Below, piece by piece: positions 41,477 to 50,753 of a stretch of DNA of 64,000 bases. Origin of the DNA: Chryseobacterium vaccae (GTDB lineage Bacteria; Bacteroidota; Bacteroidia; Flavobacteriales; Weeksellaceae); the NCBI RefSeq assembly GCF_009602705.1, contig NZ_VSWH01000001.1, positions 930,001-994,000 on the forward strand. The letters run 5' to 3'. The notes under the pieces are model-generated. The model ran no database searches. It was not told where the DNA came from and saw nothing but the letters and a program-made list of their open reading frames with translations. Both the position numbers and the translations under genes were made by a program. Numbering within the stretch: position 1 is the first letter of the stretch; each line of letters begins with the position of its first letter.

Positions 41477-42258
41477 TATTTCACGCCTCTGAAAATTCTA
41501 TAATATAAATACTGCCAGATGGTAGGATGATACCAAATGAAGTTTTCTTTTGTTCCGCTCATTGTTTTCAGATCATCATTACAAAAATCCTCAACGGCAA
41601 GTTTTAATATCTTACTGCCCTCTGCGGTTTGATATAGCGGATATGTTGTAAAATTATCTGATTTTTCCGGTGAAACTCTTGCCTGATAAATAACGTCGCC
41701 TGTATCTACCGATTGATCTACCAAATGTACGGTAACCCCGCAGTTTTCTCTGTCATTATTTGCCAAAGCCCAATATCCGCCGTGTATACCTCTGTATTTT
41801 GGAGTAATTCCTTCATGGGTATTCATAAAAACCGAATTGGTATTATTCAGAATTTTTTTGGAAATAATTCTACAGCCGTTAACAATCACTAAATCTGGTT
41901 TAAGTTCCTGCAGCAGCTGAAGTGTTTTATTTGAATTTACTGAGTCGGTTCTTGTAAGTACGGTTTCAGGAATCGGAGACAGGTCTATTTTTAGTTTTTC
42001 AATGACTTTTTTTGTCTGATTTTTCGAAAATTTCTTAATAAACGGCAGCAATAAAAGACCAAACATAATTTGTCCACCCACATTTACCCAGCCTAATCTT
42101 TTAGCACGATTTTTCATAATCTGCTTCATAGGTACCGCTTCTTCCTGCAGCACGGCAGAAATATCAAAATCTTGTACTAACGCATTATAAATAATTGCCG
42201 ATGACCGTGTATTTCCGGTGAGCATGACTATTTTTTTACTGTTATTATTTTTTTTCAT
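41476..42258 (-). CDS. formyltransferase-fold protein in a glycan operon
   Basis: This 260-residue protein shows the formyltransferase core used by methionyl-tRNA and sugar-amine formyltransferases. The key stretch NTHEGITPKYRGIHGGYWAL (about residues 143-162) and HLVDQSVDTGDVIYQ (about 174-188) correspond to the folate-binding and catalytic His/Asp region. The N-terminus IVMLTGNTRSSAIIYNAL resembles the usual nucleotide-like fold start. It lies between a deacetylase and a glycosyltransferase, so N-formylation of an amino sugar is more likely than tRNA formylation. It overlaps the upstream gene by 14 bp and the downstream one by 1 bp. Confidence 0.87.
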   Translation of the reverse strand: MKKNNNSKKIVMLTGNTRSSAIIYNALVQDFDISAVLQEEAVPMKQIMKNRAKRLGWVNVGGQIMFGLLLLPFIKKFSKNQTKKVIEKLKIDLSPIPETVLTRTDSVNSNKTLQLLQELKPDLVIVNGCRIISKKILNNTNSVFMNTHEGITPKYRGIHGGYWALANNDRENCGVTVHLVDQSVDTGDVIYQARVSPEKSDNFTTYPLYQTAEGSKILKLAVEDFCNDDLKTMSGTKENFIWYHPTIWQYLYYRIFRGVK

Positions 42259-43225
42259 ATTCTGCTGCTATTTCAGACATGTTTTTGCTTTGGAAATTAT
42301 ACTTTTGATTTAATTTTTTATAGTGCTGAAAGATTTCTTCCAAATACCCGAAGTTGATATCCTGATGAATTCCAATATCATGCGGATGAAACCAAAGGTG
42401 AAAAATTTCGTTATTTTTGGCAGCGTAGGTCATCTGCTGTTTTATTCTTCGAAGCTTGAGCCCATCCAGAAATTTTATTTTCTCTGAATACGGCCTCAAC
42501 CAACGGCTTGCCCGAATGACTGTAAAGCCTGCCTCATGAAGATCAGAAGTTTTCTGGGTATGATGACTTCCCACTTTCACAAAATAATCCAGATACCTGA
42601 AAGCTCTTTTGATTAGGCCTTCTTCTGAACCTTTTGCAGGAGAATGATACCATGCTTTTTCTGTGCCACGGTAAATTAAAATCCCATTATTTTTCAGGAC
42701 TTCCAAATAGCTGTTGTTAATCTGATGCCGAGGGAAGATGAAAGACTTTATTTCAATTTTGTTGGCCGAAGAAACAGCGATAGCAGCTTTGGTATCTGCT
42801 TCAAACTGATCTTTAGTCTGCCCGTCTTCCAAACAATAATAGTGTGAAAAAGTATGGCTTCCGATTTCCTGATGCTCAGCTTTCTGAACCAGTTCCACTA
42901 ATGTCTTTCCATATAAATAAAGACCATCCATTTCCTGTGAAGAAGGAATGAAATGGTGATAAGGGGAAAGATTTTTTTCCTGGTAAGAAGGTGTATTTAC
43001 AGGGCAATATTGTTGTAAATCCTGATGATCTCCGGTCATCATAGCTCCCACTGCTGCCCAGGTACAATGAATATCGTATTGATTGTAGAGTTTCAGGAGC
43101 TTAGGAACGACTTCCCAAACTCCTGCAATATTCTGACCATATTCCTGAATCGTTTTCTTATCCCGGATTCCCCAATAGAGTTCAAAATCCAAGGATACGG
43201 TGAAAATGCCGTTATTTTTTTTCAT
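42245..43225 (-). CDS. polysaccharide deacetylase-family protein
   Basis: I use the ATG at 43225 (MKKNNGIFTVSLDFE); the longer frame starts with TTG beside the promoter -7 box. This 326-residue protein has the NodB-like fold: TVSLDFELYWG carries the first acidic motif, HCTWAAVGAMM is motif-like, and EIGSHTFSHYYC (about 128-139) holds the metal-binding HxxxH. It should remove acetyl or formyl groups from a surface sugar. The promoter TAAATTTG lies at 43238-43245. It leads the three-gene operon and overlaps the formyltransferase by 14 bp. Confidence 0.9.
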   Translation of the reverse strand: MKKNNGIFTVSLDFELYWGIRDKKTIQEYGQNIAGVWEVVPKLLKLYNQYDIHCTWAAVGAMMTGDHQDLQQYCPVNTPSYQEKNLSPYHHFIPSSQEMDGLYLYGKTLVELVQKAEHQEIGSHTFSHYYCLEDGQTKDQFEADTKAAIAVSSANKIEIKSFIFPRHQINNSYLEVLKNNGILIYRGTEKAWYHSPAKGSEEGLIKRAFRYLDYFVKVGSHHTQKTSDLHEAGFTVIRASRWLRPYSEKIKFLDGLKLRRIKQQMTYAAKNNEIFHLWFHPHDIGIHQDINFGYLEEIFQHYKKLNQKYNFQSKNMSEIAAEYEKK

Positions 43226-43237
43226 AAGTGTTGTGTG

Positions 43238-43269
43238 CAAATTTACAGTTTTTTCTGATCTTTCAATCT
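43238..43269 (-). promoter_or_regulatory. promoter of the deacetylase-formyltransferase-glycosyltransferase operon
   Basis: On the minus strand TAAATTTG (43238-43245) follows a TTG by 18-19 bp, matching the phylum consensus. The -7 box ends 12 bp before the ATG at 43225. Confidence 0.6.
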
Positions 43270-43293
43270 GAAACTAAAAAACTGTCATTTTCA

Positions 43294-45498
43294 TCAATTA
43301 GCTACATCGCTTATAAATTTAATTCTCAGCATTCTTACCTCTTCATCTGAAAGTTCATCTCCAAATTCATCCAGAAGCACTTTCATGCTGTCACTTTCGG
43401 ATTCGTTCATGAATTCCATGAAGCCTTCTACGATATCTTCATCGAAATTGTCTTCTATATAATAATCAATATTCAGTTTGGTCCCCTGATAGACAATGCT
43501 TTCCATTTCTTTCAGCAATTCATTCATTGAAAGATTTTTGGCTCTTGCAATATCTTCAAGATCAATCTTTTTATCGGTGCTCTGAATGATGAATACTTTA
43601 TGGCTGGATTTGTTGGCTACCTGCTTCAGGACCATATCCTGAGTACGTTCGATATTGTTATCTTCTACGTAAGTTTTGATGAAATCTGCGAATTCTTTAC
43701 CGTATTTTTTGGCTTTTCCTTCTCCTACTCCATAAATTTTAGCAATCTCCTCCACCGTAATAGGATACTGAACCGTCATATCTTCCAGACTTGGATCCAT
43801 AAAAACAGTATAAGGGGGAATCCCGTGTTTTTTAGCCACTTTTTTACGCAATTCTTTCAACTGTCCGAACAAATTCTGATCGAGGCCTCCGCTTGCCTGC
43901 AACTGTACCTGATCGCTGTCTGCTTTGGTCTGGGTAAGATCAAATTCCCGGTCTTCTGCAATTAAAAACGGTTCTTTCAACTGTCCGCTCAGAATATTTC
44001 TGCCCTTTTCAGACATTTTCAAAACCCCGTAGGTTTCGATATCTTTTTGCAGAATCCCCTGAACGGTAGCCTGTCTTAAAATAGTTTTCCAGTAATTATC
44101 CTTTTCTTCTTTTCCAAATCCGAAATGAGAAGTCTGTTCCAGTTTATAGGACTTTGTAACAGCAGTTTCTTTTCCTGCGATGACAGAGATCAGATCTTTA
44201 GATTTAAACTTTTCTCCGGTATCTTTAATCAGTTCAAGAACTTTTTTCAGATCTTGTGCAGCATCTTTTAATTTGGGAGGATTGGATGAGTTGTCACACA
44301 TCATGGCTCCTTCACCTTTTACAGGATCGAAATTTTCTCCGAAATAATAAAGAATGTATTGTCTTCGGCTCATTGAAGTTTCGGCATAGCCCACCACTTC
44401 ATTTAATAATTGCAGTCCTATTTCTCTTTCTGACACGGGCTTTTGTGCCAGGAATTTTTCAAGCTTCTCTATATCTTTAGGATCGTAGAATGCCAGGCAA
44501 TGTCCTTCACCACCGTCTCTTCCTGCTCTTCCTGTCTCCTGGTAATAGCTTTCCAGTGATTTAGGGAAGTCATAGTGGATTACAAAACGTACATCCGGCT
44601 TATCAATCCCCATTCCGAATGCAATGGTTGCCACAATTACATCTACTTCTTCCATCAGGAATTTGTCCTGATTAGCTACTCTTACTTTCTGGTCAAGACC
44701 TGCATGATAAGGAAGTGCATTAACTCCGTTTACCTGCAGCAGCTGGGCGAATTCTTCAACCTTTCTTCGGCTAAGACAGTAAACAATTCCTGATTTTCCT
44801 TTATGCTGGCTGATGAACTTTACGATCTCCTTATCAACATTAACTTTTGGACATACTTCATAATACAGATTGGGACGGTTGAAGCTTTCTTTAAAGACCA
44901 GCGCATTCGTCATTCCCAAAGTTTTCTGAATATCATCCTGAACTTTAGGGGTTGCTGTAGCCGTTAAAGCGATCACCGGTACGTCGGCAATCTTATCAAT
45001 AATCTGTTTCAGATTCCGGTACTCCGGTCTGAAATCATGTCCCCATTCTGAAATACAGTGCGCCTCATCAATAGCAAAGAAAGAAATCTTCACATCTTTC
45101 AGGAAATCTAAATAATCATCTTTGATTAATGATTCCGGGGCAACATACAAAAGTTTGGTCTTTCCGCTTTTGATATCGTCAAAAACCTGTTTGGTCTGTG
45201 TCTTATTTAATGATGAATTTAATACGTGGGCAACCCCATCGTCTGACGAAAGGCCGTTTACTGCATCTACCTGATTCTTCATCAACGCTATTAAAGGCGA
45301 AACTACAATTGCCGTGCCTTCGGAAATAAGTGCCGGAAGCTGGTAACATAAAGATTTACCACCTCCTGTCGGCATCAAGACAAATATATCTTTCCCATTC
45401 AATAGGTTTTCTATAATCTGTTCCTGCTGGCCTTTAAATGTAGAAAACCCAAAATACTTTTTCAATTCGCCTGATAAATTGGCTTTTTTTGCGCTCAT
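43294..45498 (-). CDS. recQ: ATP-dependent DNA helicase RecQ
   Basis: This 734-residue 3'-5' helicase unwinds recombination and replication intermediates. The order is helicase core, RecQ-C-terminal and HRDC domains. Walker A is [15 protein letters not shown] (about 40-54), the DEAH box [15 protein letters not shown] (about 147-161), motif [15 protein letters not shown], then the zinc-binding/RQC region (about 345-520). HRDC lies at about 545-610 ([19 protein letters not shown]) and is followed by a flavobacterial C-terminal extension rich in acidic residues. The domain set is complete. Confidence 0.97.
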   Translation of the reverse strand: MSAKKANLSGELKKYFGFSTFKGQQEQIIENLLNGKDIFVLMPTGGGKSLCYQLPALISEGTAIVVSPLIALMKNQVDAVNGLSSDDGVAHVLNSSLNKTQTKQVFDDIKSGKTKLLYVAPESLIKDDYLDFLKDVKISFFAIDEAHCISEWGHDFRPEYRNLKQIIDKIADVPVIALTATATPKVQDDIQKTLGMTNALVFKESFNRPNLYYEVCPKVNVDKEIVKFISQHKGKSGIVYCLSRRKVEEFAQLLQVNGVNALPYHAGLDQKVRVANQDKFLMEEVDVIVATIAFGMGIDKPDVRFVIHYDFPKSLESYYQETGRAGRDGGEGHCLAFYDPKDIEKLEKFLAQKPVSEREIGLQLLNEVVGYAETSMSRRQYILYYFGENFDPVKGEGAMMCDNSSNPPKLKDAAQDLKKVLELIKDTGEKFKSKDLISVIAGKETAVTKSYKLEQTSHFGFGKEEKDNYWKTILRQATVQGILQKDIETYGVLKMSEKGRNILSGQLKEPFLIAEDREFDLTQTKADSDQVQLQASGGLDQNLFGQLKELRKKVAKKHGIPPYTVFMDPSLEDMTVQYPITVEEIAKIYGVGEGKAKKYGKEFADFIKTYVEDNNIERTQDMVLKQVANKSSHKVFIIQSTDKKIDLEDIARAKNLSMNELLKEMESIVYQGTKLNIDYYIEDNFDEDIVEGFMEFMNESESDSMKVLLDEFGDELSDEEVRMLRIKFISDVAN

Positions 45499-45656
45499 CT
45501 AATTTTCTATTGCTAAATTTGCATGTACCTCAAAGTTATAAAAATTCTGCTTAAAATAAAAGCGAACGAATTTATAAAAAATAAAATTTATATTAAATAT
45601 CCTTTTTAAAATATAACGTTTTTTAAGAGATTTTTTGTATACCTCATACTCGTAAA

Positions 45657-46616
45657 ATGGAAAGAACCGACATTATTTCAATTGCTAGAAGCACTTTAGA
45701 GATAGAAATTTCAGAACTTGAAAAATTAAAAAACAGGATTGATGAAGATTTTGCCAGAGCCGTAGAGATCATTCATTCGGCCAAGGGAAAATTAATTGTT
45801 GTGGGAATCGGAAAGTCGGCCCATGTCGGCAACAAGATCGTTGCTACTTTAAACTCTACGGGAACCCCTTCACAGTTCCTTCATGCATCGGAAGCCATCC
45901 ACGGAGATCTGGGGGTGATCCAGAAACAGGATGTTGTTTTGTGTATTTCCAACTCTGGAAATTCCCCGGAAATAGCCAACCTGGTTCCTTATCTAAAGGA
46001 TTATTCTTCCGCCCTTATCGGGATGACCGGAAATAAAACCAGTAAGCTTGCTGAGTTTTCTGAAATTGTCCTGAATACTCATGTAGATGTGGAAGCCTGC
46101 CCTAATAAGCTGGCGCCAACCAGCTCCACGACTATTCAAATGGCACTGGGAGATGCGCTTGCTGTGGCTTTAATGGAACTGAATGATTTTAAAGCGAATG
46201 ACTTTGCTAAGTTCCATCCGGGAGGAAGTCTCGGAAAAAACCTGACTTCAAAAGTAGAACAGTTCCTGTCTTCCCAGAAGCCGCAGGTATCGGAAAATTC
46301 ATCCATCAGAGATGTGATTATATCCATCAGTGCTTCAAGCCACGGAATAACAGTGGTTACGGATGATGAAAAAATTATCGGGGTAATTACAGACGGTGAT
46401 CTGAGAAGAATGCTGATGAAAGGGGAAGACATTACAAAGGCTCTGGCTAAAGATATTATGTCCGGCTATCCGAAAACCATTGAAAAAGATGCTCTGGCTA
46501 AGGAAGCGATGAAGGTTCTTAAAGAAAACAATATTGGACAGCTGGTGGTAACGGAAAACGGAAAATATTTTGGAATTATTGACCTTCATAAACTTCTTGA
46601 TGAAGGAATAAATTAA
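45657..46616 (+). CDS. arabinose-5-phosphate isomerase (KpsF/GutQ family)
   Basis: This 319-residue enzyme interconverts ribulose-5-phosphate and arabinose-5-phosphate, the first step toward Kdo of lipopolysaccharide. An N-terminal SIS domain (about 35-175) holds VVGIGKSAHVGNKIVATLNSTG and HASEAIHGDLGVI. Two CBS domains follow (about 205-320), with GVITDGDLRRML in the first. KdsD or KpsF is the likely symbol. It is divergent from recQ and is followed after 11 bp by a Crp/Fnr gene on the same strand. Confidence 0.95.
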   Translation: MERTDIISIARSTLEIEISELEKLKNRIDEDFARAVEIIHSAKGKLIVVGIGKSAHVGNKIVATLNSTGTPSQFLHASEAIHGDLGVIQKQDVVLCISNSGNSPEIANLVPYLKDYSSALIGMTGNKTSKLAEFSEIVLNTHVDVEACPNKLAPTSSTTIQMALGDALAVALMELNDFKANDFAKFHPGGSLGKNLTSKVEQFLSSQKPQVSENSSIRDVIISISASSHGITVVTDDEKIIGVITDGDLRRMLMKGEDITKALAKDIMSGYPKTIEKDALAKEAMKVLKENNIGQLVVTENGKYFGIIDLHKLLDEGIN

Positions 46617-46627
46617 TTTTCGCCTGT

Positions 46628-47191
46628 ATGAGCCAGTTTCTGAAAGCCCATATTCAGGAAGTCATCAATTTGAACGATGATGATTTTGAAGCAGTCCTGT
46701 CTTTCTTTACCCAAAAGAAATTCAGGAAACGGCAGTTTCTGATCCAGGAAAACCAGCCTGTTCACGAAATTTACCTTATAGAAAAAGGAATTCTGAAAAG
46801 CAGCATCATTGACGGTACCGGAAAAGAGCACATTCTTCAGTTTGCAGCTCCCAACTGGTGGATTTCAGATTTTGCAGCCTTTTTTAAACAGGAAAACTCA
46901 TCATTGGCTGTTGACTGTATTGAAGACACGGAAGTATATGCCATAACCTACGAAAATTTAAACAGCCTCTGTTCAAAATTTCCGACTATGGAACATTTTT
47001 TCAGGGTGAAGTCTAATTTCGGTTATGTGGCCTTACAACAAAGGATACTTTCATTGATCAGCAAACCTGCCAAAGAGCGGTATGAAGATTTTGTGCGGCA
47101 GTATCCAGGTTTTACAGAGCATATTCCTAAACAGTTTATTGCAAGCTACCTGGGTGTTTCAAGAGAGACATTAAGCAGATTATATTCTTAA
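46628..47191 (+). CDS. Crp/Fnr-family regulator
   Basis: This 187-residue protein has a cyclic-nucleotide-binding beta-roll (about 20-125) and a C-terminal winged helix (about 145-187, HIPKQFIASYLGVSRETLSRLYS). The beta-roll keeps a generic form (YLIEKGILKSSIIDGTGKEHILQFAAPNWWISDF) but lacks a clear RxS phosphate-binding motif, so cAMP binding is doubtful. It lies 11 bp after the arabinose-5-phosphate isomerase gene and just before the DJ-1/PfpI gene, a common neighbour of such regulators in related genomes. It has a strong terminator. Confidence 0.92.
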   Translation: MSQFLKAHIQEVINLNDDDFEAVLSFFTQKKFRKRQFLIQENQPVHEIYLIEKGILKSSIIDGTGKEHILQFAAPNWWISDFAAFFKQENSSLAVDCIEDTEVYAITYENLNSLCSKFPTMEHFFRVKSNFGYVALQQRILSLISKPAKERYEDFVRQYPGFTEHIPKQFIASYLGVSRETLSRLYS

Positions 47192-47220
47192 AAGTGTGAT
47201 GAAGGTCACACTTTTTTTTT
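47191..47220 (+). terminator. strong rho-independent terminator
   Basis: AAAGTGTGA pairs with TCACACTTT around TGAAGG and is followed by a T tract. Confidence 0.95.
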
Positions 47221-47308
47221 GAGAAATATCCTTCTTTTCCAGTATTAAAATGTGAAACTTTGTACTCATCAAAACAAATACAAAAAATAACATTTAATCC
47301 CGAATACA

Positions 47309-47995
47309 ATGAAAAAGAAAGCATTAATCGTAGTAACAAGTGTAGAAAAGTATCCTGAAATGGACAGAGCTACCGGCTTATGGCTGGGAGAAGCCGTTCA
47401 TTTTTATGAAAAACTACATGAAAAAGGCTATGAAATAGATTTTGTAAGCCCTAGAGGAGGTTATACTCCGCTCGACCCCGTTTCTCTGCAGATGTTTGTA
47501 CAGCCTGTAGACTGGAAATATTATGCTGATGAAACATTTAGAAATAAGCTGGCAGATACTTTAAAACCTTCTGATATCAATGCAGAAGACTACAGTGTGA
47601 TCTATTATTCCGGAGGGCACGGTGTAGTTTGGGATTTCCCGGAAAATACCGAACTTCAGGAAATCGCCAGCAAAATTTATGAAAACGGAGGTATTGTTTC
47701 TTCTGTCTGCCACGGAGCGGTAGGTTTGTTCAATATTAAACTTTCAGACGGAGAGCTTCTTATTAAAGGAAAAACGCTGACCGGGTTTTCCAACTCTGAG
47801 GAAATTGCCGCGGAACTGGCTGATCATATGCCTTATCTTACTGAAGACGTTTTGAAAAGCAGAGGTGCCCATTATGTAAAAGCAGATCAGGATTTTGTTC
47901 CTTTTGCAGTATCTGACGGACGTTTGGTTACAGGACAAAACCCTCAGTCCGGAGGAGCAGTTGGAGAAAAAGTACTGGAAATTCTGGGGAAATAA
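47309..47995 (+). CDS. DJ-1/PfpI-family protein (class I glutamine amidotransferase-like)
   Basis: This 228-residue cytoplasmic protein has the nucleophile-elbow cysteine in SSVCHGAVGLFN (about residues 130-141). The conserved FVSPRGGYTPLDP stretch (about 47-59) and SGGHGVVWDFPEN (about 97-109) place it in the Hsp31/DJ-1 group, whose members act as glyoxalases, deglycases or chaperones. The C-terminal RLVTGQNPQSGGAVGEKVL is typical. It follows the Crp/Fnr gene terminator by about 90 bp and has a hairpin terminator at 48023-48059. Confidence 0.93.
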   Translation: MKKKALIVVTSVEKYPEMDRATGLWLGEAVHFYEKLHEKGYEIDFVSPRGGYTPLDPVSLQMFVQPVDWKYYADETFRNKLADTLKPSDINAEDYSVIYYSGGHGVVWDFPENTELQEIASKIYENGGIVSSVCHGAVGLFNIKLSDGELLIKGKTLTGFSNSEEIAAELADHMPYLTEDVLKSRGAHYVKADQDFVPFAVSDGRLVTGQNPQSGGAVGEKVLEILGK

Positions 47996-48022
47996 TGTAG
48001 GTTTATCATCTAAAAACCGGAC

Positions 48023-48059
48023 AAGGTCATGCATAGATACGCTCTGCATGACCTTTTTT
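48023..48059 (+). terminator. rho-independent terminator of the DJ-1/PfpI gene
   Basis: AAGGTCATGCA pairs with TGCATGACCTT around a short loop, followed by TTTTTT. Confidence 0.9.
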
Positions 48060-48114
48060 ATATGAAAAATTAATTTTATTTCTTAATTTCGGCAATTCTG
48101 TTAAAAAACTAATC

Positions 48115-48627
48115 ATGATCTTTTTTTCTCTTCTGGCTGTCTTCGCCTATTTTCTTAAAAAATACCTGGATCATCAGGATGATGTAAGAAGATCTGCCCC
48201 ACATTATATTCCTAAGGAAGGGGCTGATGAGTACGGAAGCGATGCTTATTATGATCAATACAGCCATGGGCATTATGATCTTTTAGTAAAGTGCCTGATC
48301 TTCTGTACTTATCATTCCGAACAGTTCAAACTTATTGAAGAGAATCTGTATTTTGGAGATATTGGTGATGATCTGAAAAGCCTTTTTCATGAGAAGCAGA
48401 TGGAAAGTTTATTCAGAAATCAGCTGGTTGAAAGGTCTTTATTACCCCAATTATTGTATTTTAAAGAGGTTACTTCCCAAATTTCAGAATCGGAGTGGCT
48501 TTTCGCAACTGTTGATGTGGATCATGATGAACGATGGAAGGTAATCAACAGGACAGCAGAGGAACTTTTAACAGCAATGAATGTCAAGGAAAGAGGATAT
48601 GATTTCAGTTTGTACAGACCGCAGTAA
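48115..48627 (+). CDS. membrane-anchored protein of unknown function
   Basis: This 170-residue protein has one N-terminal hydrophobic segment (IFFSLLAVFAYFLKKYL, about 2-18) that could anchor it. A soluble part rich in Asp, Tyr and His follows (SDAYYDQYSHGHYD, about 42-55) and might bind metal. No family was recognised. It precedes tatC by about 70 bp on the same strand but has its own upstream region. The gene looks real by composition and position. Confidence 0.75.
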   Translation: MIFFSLLAVFAYFLKKYLDHQDDVRRSAPHYIPKEGADEYGSDAYYDQYSHGHYDLLVKCLIFCTYHSEQFKLIEENLYFGDIGDDLKSLFHEKQMESLFRNQLVERSLLPQLLYFKEVTSQISESEWLFATVDVDHDERWKVINRTAEELLTAMNVKERGYDFSLYRPQ

Positions 48628-48667
48628 TTTTAAGTTTCAAACGTCGGGCTTTTCATCAAATATTTCA

Positions 48668-48675
48668 TAAATTTG
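48668..48675 (+). promoter_or_regulatory. -7 promoter box of tatC
   Basis: TAAATTTG matches TAnnTTTG and lies 21 bp before the GTG at 48697. A TTG-initiated longer frame would start inside this box, which rules it out. Confidence 0.55.
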
Positions 48676-48696
48676 TGCCTTAAAAAAATATATTCT

Positions 48697-49524
48697 GTGA
48701 GTGAAGGTAAAGACATGTCCTTTCTTGGGCATATTGGAGAATTAAGAGGACATCTTATCCGCTCGATTATTGCGATTATAATTGCTGCTTTTGCTGTCGG
48801 TTTCAATATCAACTGGATCATGGACCATATTTTTTTCGGGCCTACAAGAAATGATTTTCCTACGTTTAAAGTGGTGAACCATTTTTCGAGAATGATCCTA
48901 GGAGAAGACAGTATTCACCTTCCTAAGGACTTTCCGGTTCGTGTACAGAGACTTTACCAGCAGTTCAATGTGATGATGGCTGTTTCTATTTTCGGAGGAA
49001 TGGTAGCTGCTTTTCCTTATATTGTATGGGAATTGTGGCGATTCATCAGTCCTGCTCTTCATCCTAAAGAAAGAAAAAATTCAATTTATATCATCAACGC
49101 AGTGTGGATTCTGTTTATGACAGGTGTACTTTGCGGTTATTTTTTAATTCTTCCATTTGCAGTTAACTTCGGGGTTATTTTCAAAATTTCAGATATTATT
49201 GTTCCGTTATATGATCTGAGTGATTATACTACGCTGTTTCTACAGGTTGTTATAGGGATGGGGGTGATATTCCTCTTCCCGATCCTGATTTACTTCCTGA
49301 CAAGCATCGGCATCCTGACTCCAATGTTCATGAAAACATACCGTCGTCATGCTATCGTTTTGATCATGGTGGTTGCTGCAATTATTACTCCTGCTGATGT
49401 TTTAAGTATGCTGATGGCTGCTTTCCCACTGCTGATCCTTTATGAATTCAGTATCATGATGTGTAATATCACCTACAAAAGGGTTCAGAAGGCTAACGGG
49501 AATCTTCCGGCAGTACAGAAATAG
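48697..49524 (+). CDS. tatC: twin-arginine translocase subunit TatC
   Basis: I choose the GTG at 48697 (then SEGKDMSFLGHIGELRGHL, 275 residues) because the longer frame would begin in the promoter. TatC is the membrane receptor for twin-arginine signal peptides. Six membrane segments are visible (about 20-40, 95-115, 130-155, 180-205, 220-240, 245-262). The conserved FLGHIGELRGHLIRS and FIKP-like SPALHPKERK stretches are present. No TatA/B gene is in the window. Its TAG stop contains the first base of the heptanucleotide array. Confidence 0.95.
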   Translation: MSEGKDMSFLGHIGELRGHLIRSIIAIIIAAFAVGFNINWIMDHIFFGPTRNDFPTFKVVNHFSRMILGEDSIHLPKDFPVRVQRLYQQFNVMMAVSIFGGMVAAFPYIVWELWRFISPALHPKERKNSIYIINAVWILFMTGVLCGYFLILPFAVNFGVIFKISDIIVPLYDLSDYTTLFLQVVIGMGVIFLFPILIYFLTSIGILTPMFMKTYRRHAIVLIMVVAAIITPADVLSMLMAAFPLLILYEFSIMMCNITYKRVQKANGNLPAVQK

Positions 49525-49579
49525 CTTATTGCTTATTGCTTATTGCTTATTGCTTATTGCTTATTGCTTATTGCTTATT
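49524..49579 (+). repeat. tandem GCTTATT x8 array
   Basis: Eight perfect head-to-tail copies of the 7-mer GCTTATT start at the G of the tatC stop codon (TAG, 49522-49524) and end at 49579. The array lies between the ends of tatC and the convergent gwsS gene. A unit of 7 is not a multiple of 3, and the array contains no coding sequence beyond the stop codon. Confidence 0.97.
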
Positions 49580-49661
49580 GTCCTAACTCCGGGTATGATG
49601 TTATATTTTGTTTGAATCTTGATTTTTAAGTGAATTATTCAAATTAAAAACAAGTCTTCAT

Positions 49662-50753
49662 TTATTTTATAATTTCTCTCATTCCGTAGTGGTCTATCGC
49701 TCTCTGCTTTAGGGGGTGGATGCTCCAGTCTTCCCATTCACAGGTTTGCGGATCGTAGCCGCATTTAAGGGGTGCTGAATATTGATCTTCCGGATTTTCT
49801 ATGTAGGCTCTGCAGTCGATACAGACATGACGGAATTCACAATCCTTACATTTGGTGATCTGATCTTTGGTGATATTCCAATATCTCTTAAATTCTGAAT
49901 GACTGACAGCTTCTTCTAAAGCTGTATTCCTGATATTTCCAAAAGACGCTTTCATTGCCGGACAATTTTTGATATTGCCATCAGTATCAATGGAAAGCTT
50001 TCGGTTCAGGCAGGAATTGTGATTGATAGACTCTGTGTAAGTAGGAATATTAACATTGAATAATTGGGGACTCATCAACCCACAATGTAAAGGGCTGTTG
50101 ATTTTTTCTGTAACCTTTACGATCATTCCCATCCCTTCGATTTCGCCCTGCAAAACTTTATTATCATCAGCATTGGTTATGATTAAAGTACTTATTTTTT
50201 TATGTGTGTTCACCAGGCTAACTATTGTATCATAGAATTGTATTTCTTCCTTATTTTCAGGCAGTATCACTTCTATTGACTTCATCTGGGTTGGTTTTAT
50301 TTTTTCGAGTAAAAGCTTCAGCTCTTGGGTAGATATTTCATTAAAAAACCGGAACTGGAGATGGTTACAGCAAAGTTTTTCCAGCTGGGCCAGAAAAGAA
50401 TCATCAAAATAATCAAAATTGGAGTACGTATCCAGAACTGCGTGAGAAATATGAGCGGGAAAGAGCCATTCTTCCGGCATTTTGGGAAAGCGGTTAATTT
50501 CTCTTGAAGTGCAGAAAAAACACAATTCATGCTCAACAAGAAATTCAATATAATCATCCAGAACTTTTTGAGATTCCGGGTTTAATTTTTTCCTGATGCT
50601 ATGGATGTTAAAACAGTCTTTTTTATTGAATAATTCAGCTAAAGACAGTGGAATCAGATGAATTTCACCCCTTTGAAGATCGCATATTGATGCTCTTGAT
50701 GCTCCTTGTACCAACACACAATTGCTGTACAGTTTTAACCATTCAGATTCCAT
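49662..50753 (-). CDS. gwsS: grasp-with-spasm system SPASM-domain peptide maturase
   Basis: This 363-residue protein has a C-terminal SPASM domain with eight cysteines (C248, C264, C302, C305, C311, C314, C331, C338), enough for two Fe-S clusters; SCLNRKLSIDTDGNIKNCPA and KCKDCEFRHVCIDC are the clearest stretches. No CxxxCxxC radical-SAM motif is seen in the N-terminal half, which fits the named SPASM partner of an ATP-grasp maturase rather than a full radical SAM enzyme. It overlaps the 78-residue gene by 19 bp and is the last gene of the cluster. The maturation chemistry is not known. Confidence 0.88.
   Translation of the reverse strand: MESEWLKLYSNCVLVQGASRASICDLQRGEIHLIPLSLAELFNKKDCFNIHSIRKKLNPESQKVLDDYIEFLVEHELCFFCTSREINRFPKMPEEWLFPAHISHAVLDTYSNFDYFDDSFLAQLEKLCCNHLQFRFFNEISTQELKLLLEKIKPTQMKSIEVILPENKEEIQFYDTIVSLVNTHKKISTLIITNADDNKVLQGEIEGMGMIVKVTEKINSPLHCGLMSPQLFNVNIPTYTESINHNSCLNRKLSIDTDGNIKNCPAMKASFGNIRNTALEEAVSHSEFKRYWNITKDQITKCKDCEFRHVCIDCRAYIENPEDQYSAPLKCGYDPQTCEWEDWSIHPLKQRAIDHYGMREIIK

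Noticed and set aside
46628..47191. cAMP-dependent CRP
   Set aside because: The phosphate-binding RxS motif is not visible, so only a family-level Crp/Fnr call is made.
49524..49579. Possible CRISPR array
   Set aside because: Perfect 7-bp units with no spacers; this is a simple tandem repeat.
49662..50753. Full radical SAM enzyme
   Set aside because: The CxxxCxxC motif is missing, and only the SPASM cysteines are present.
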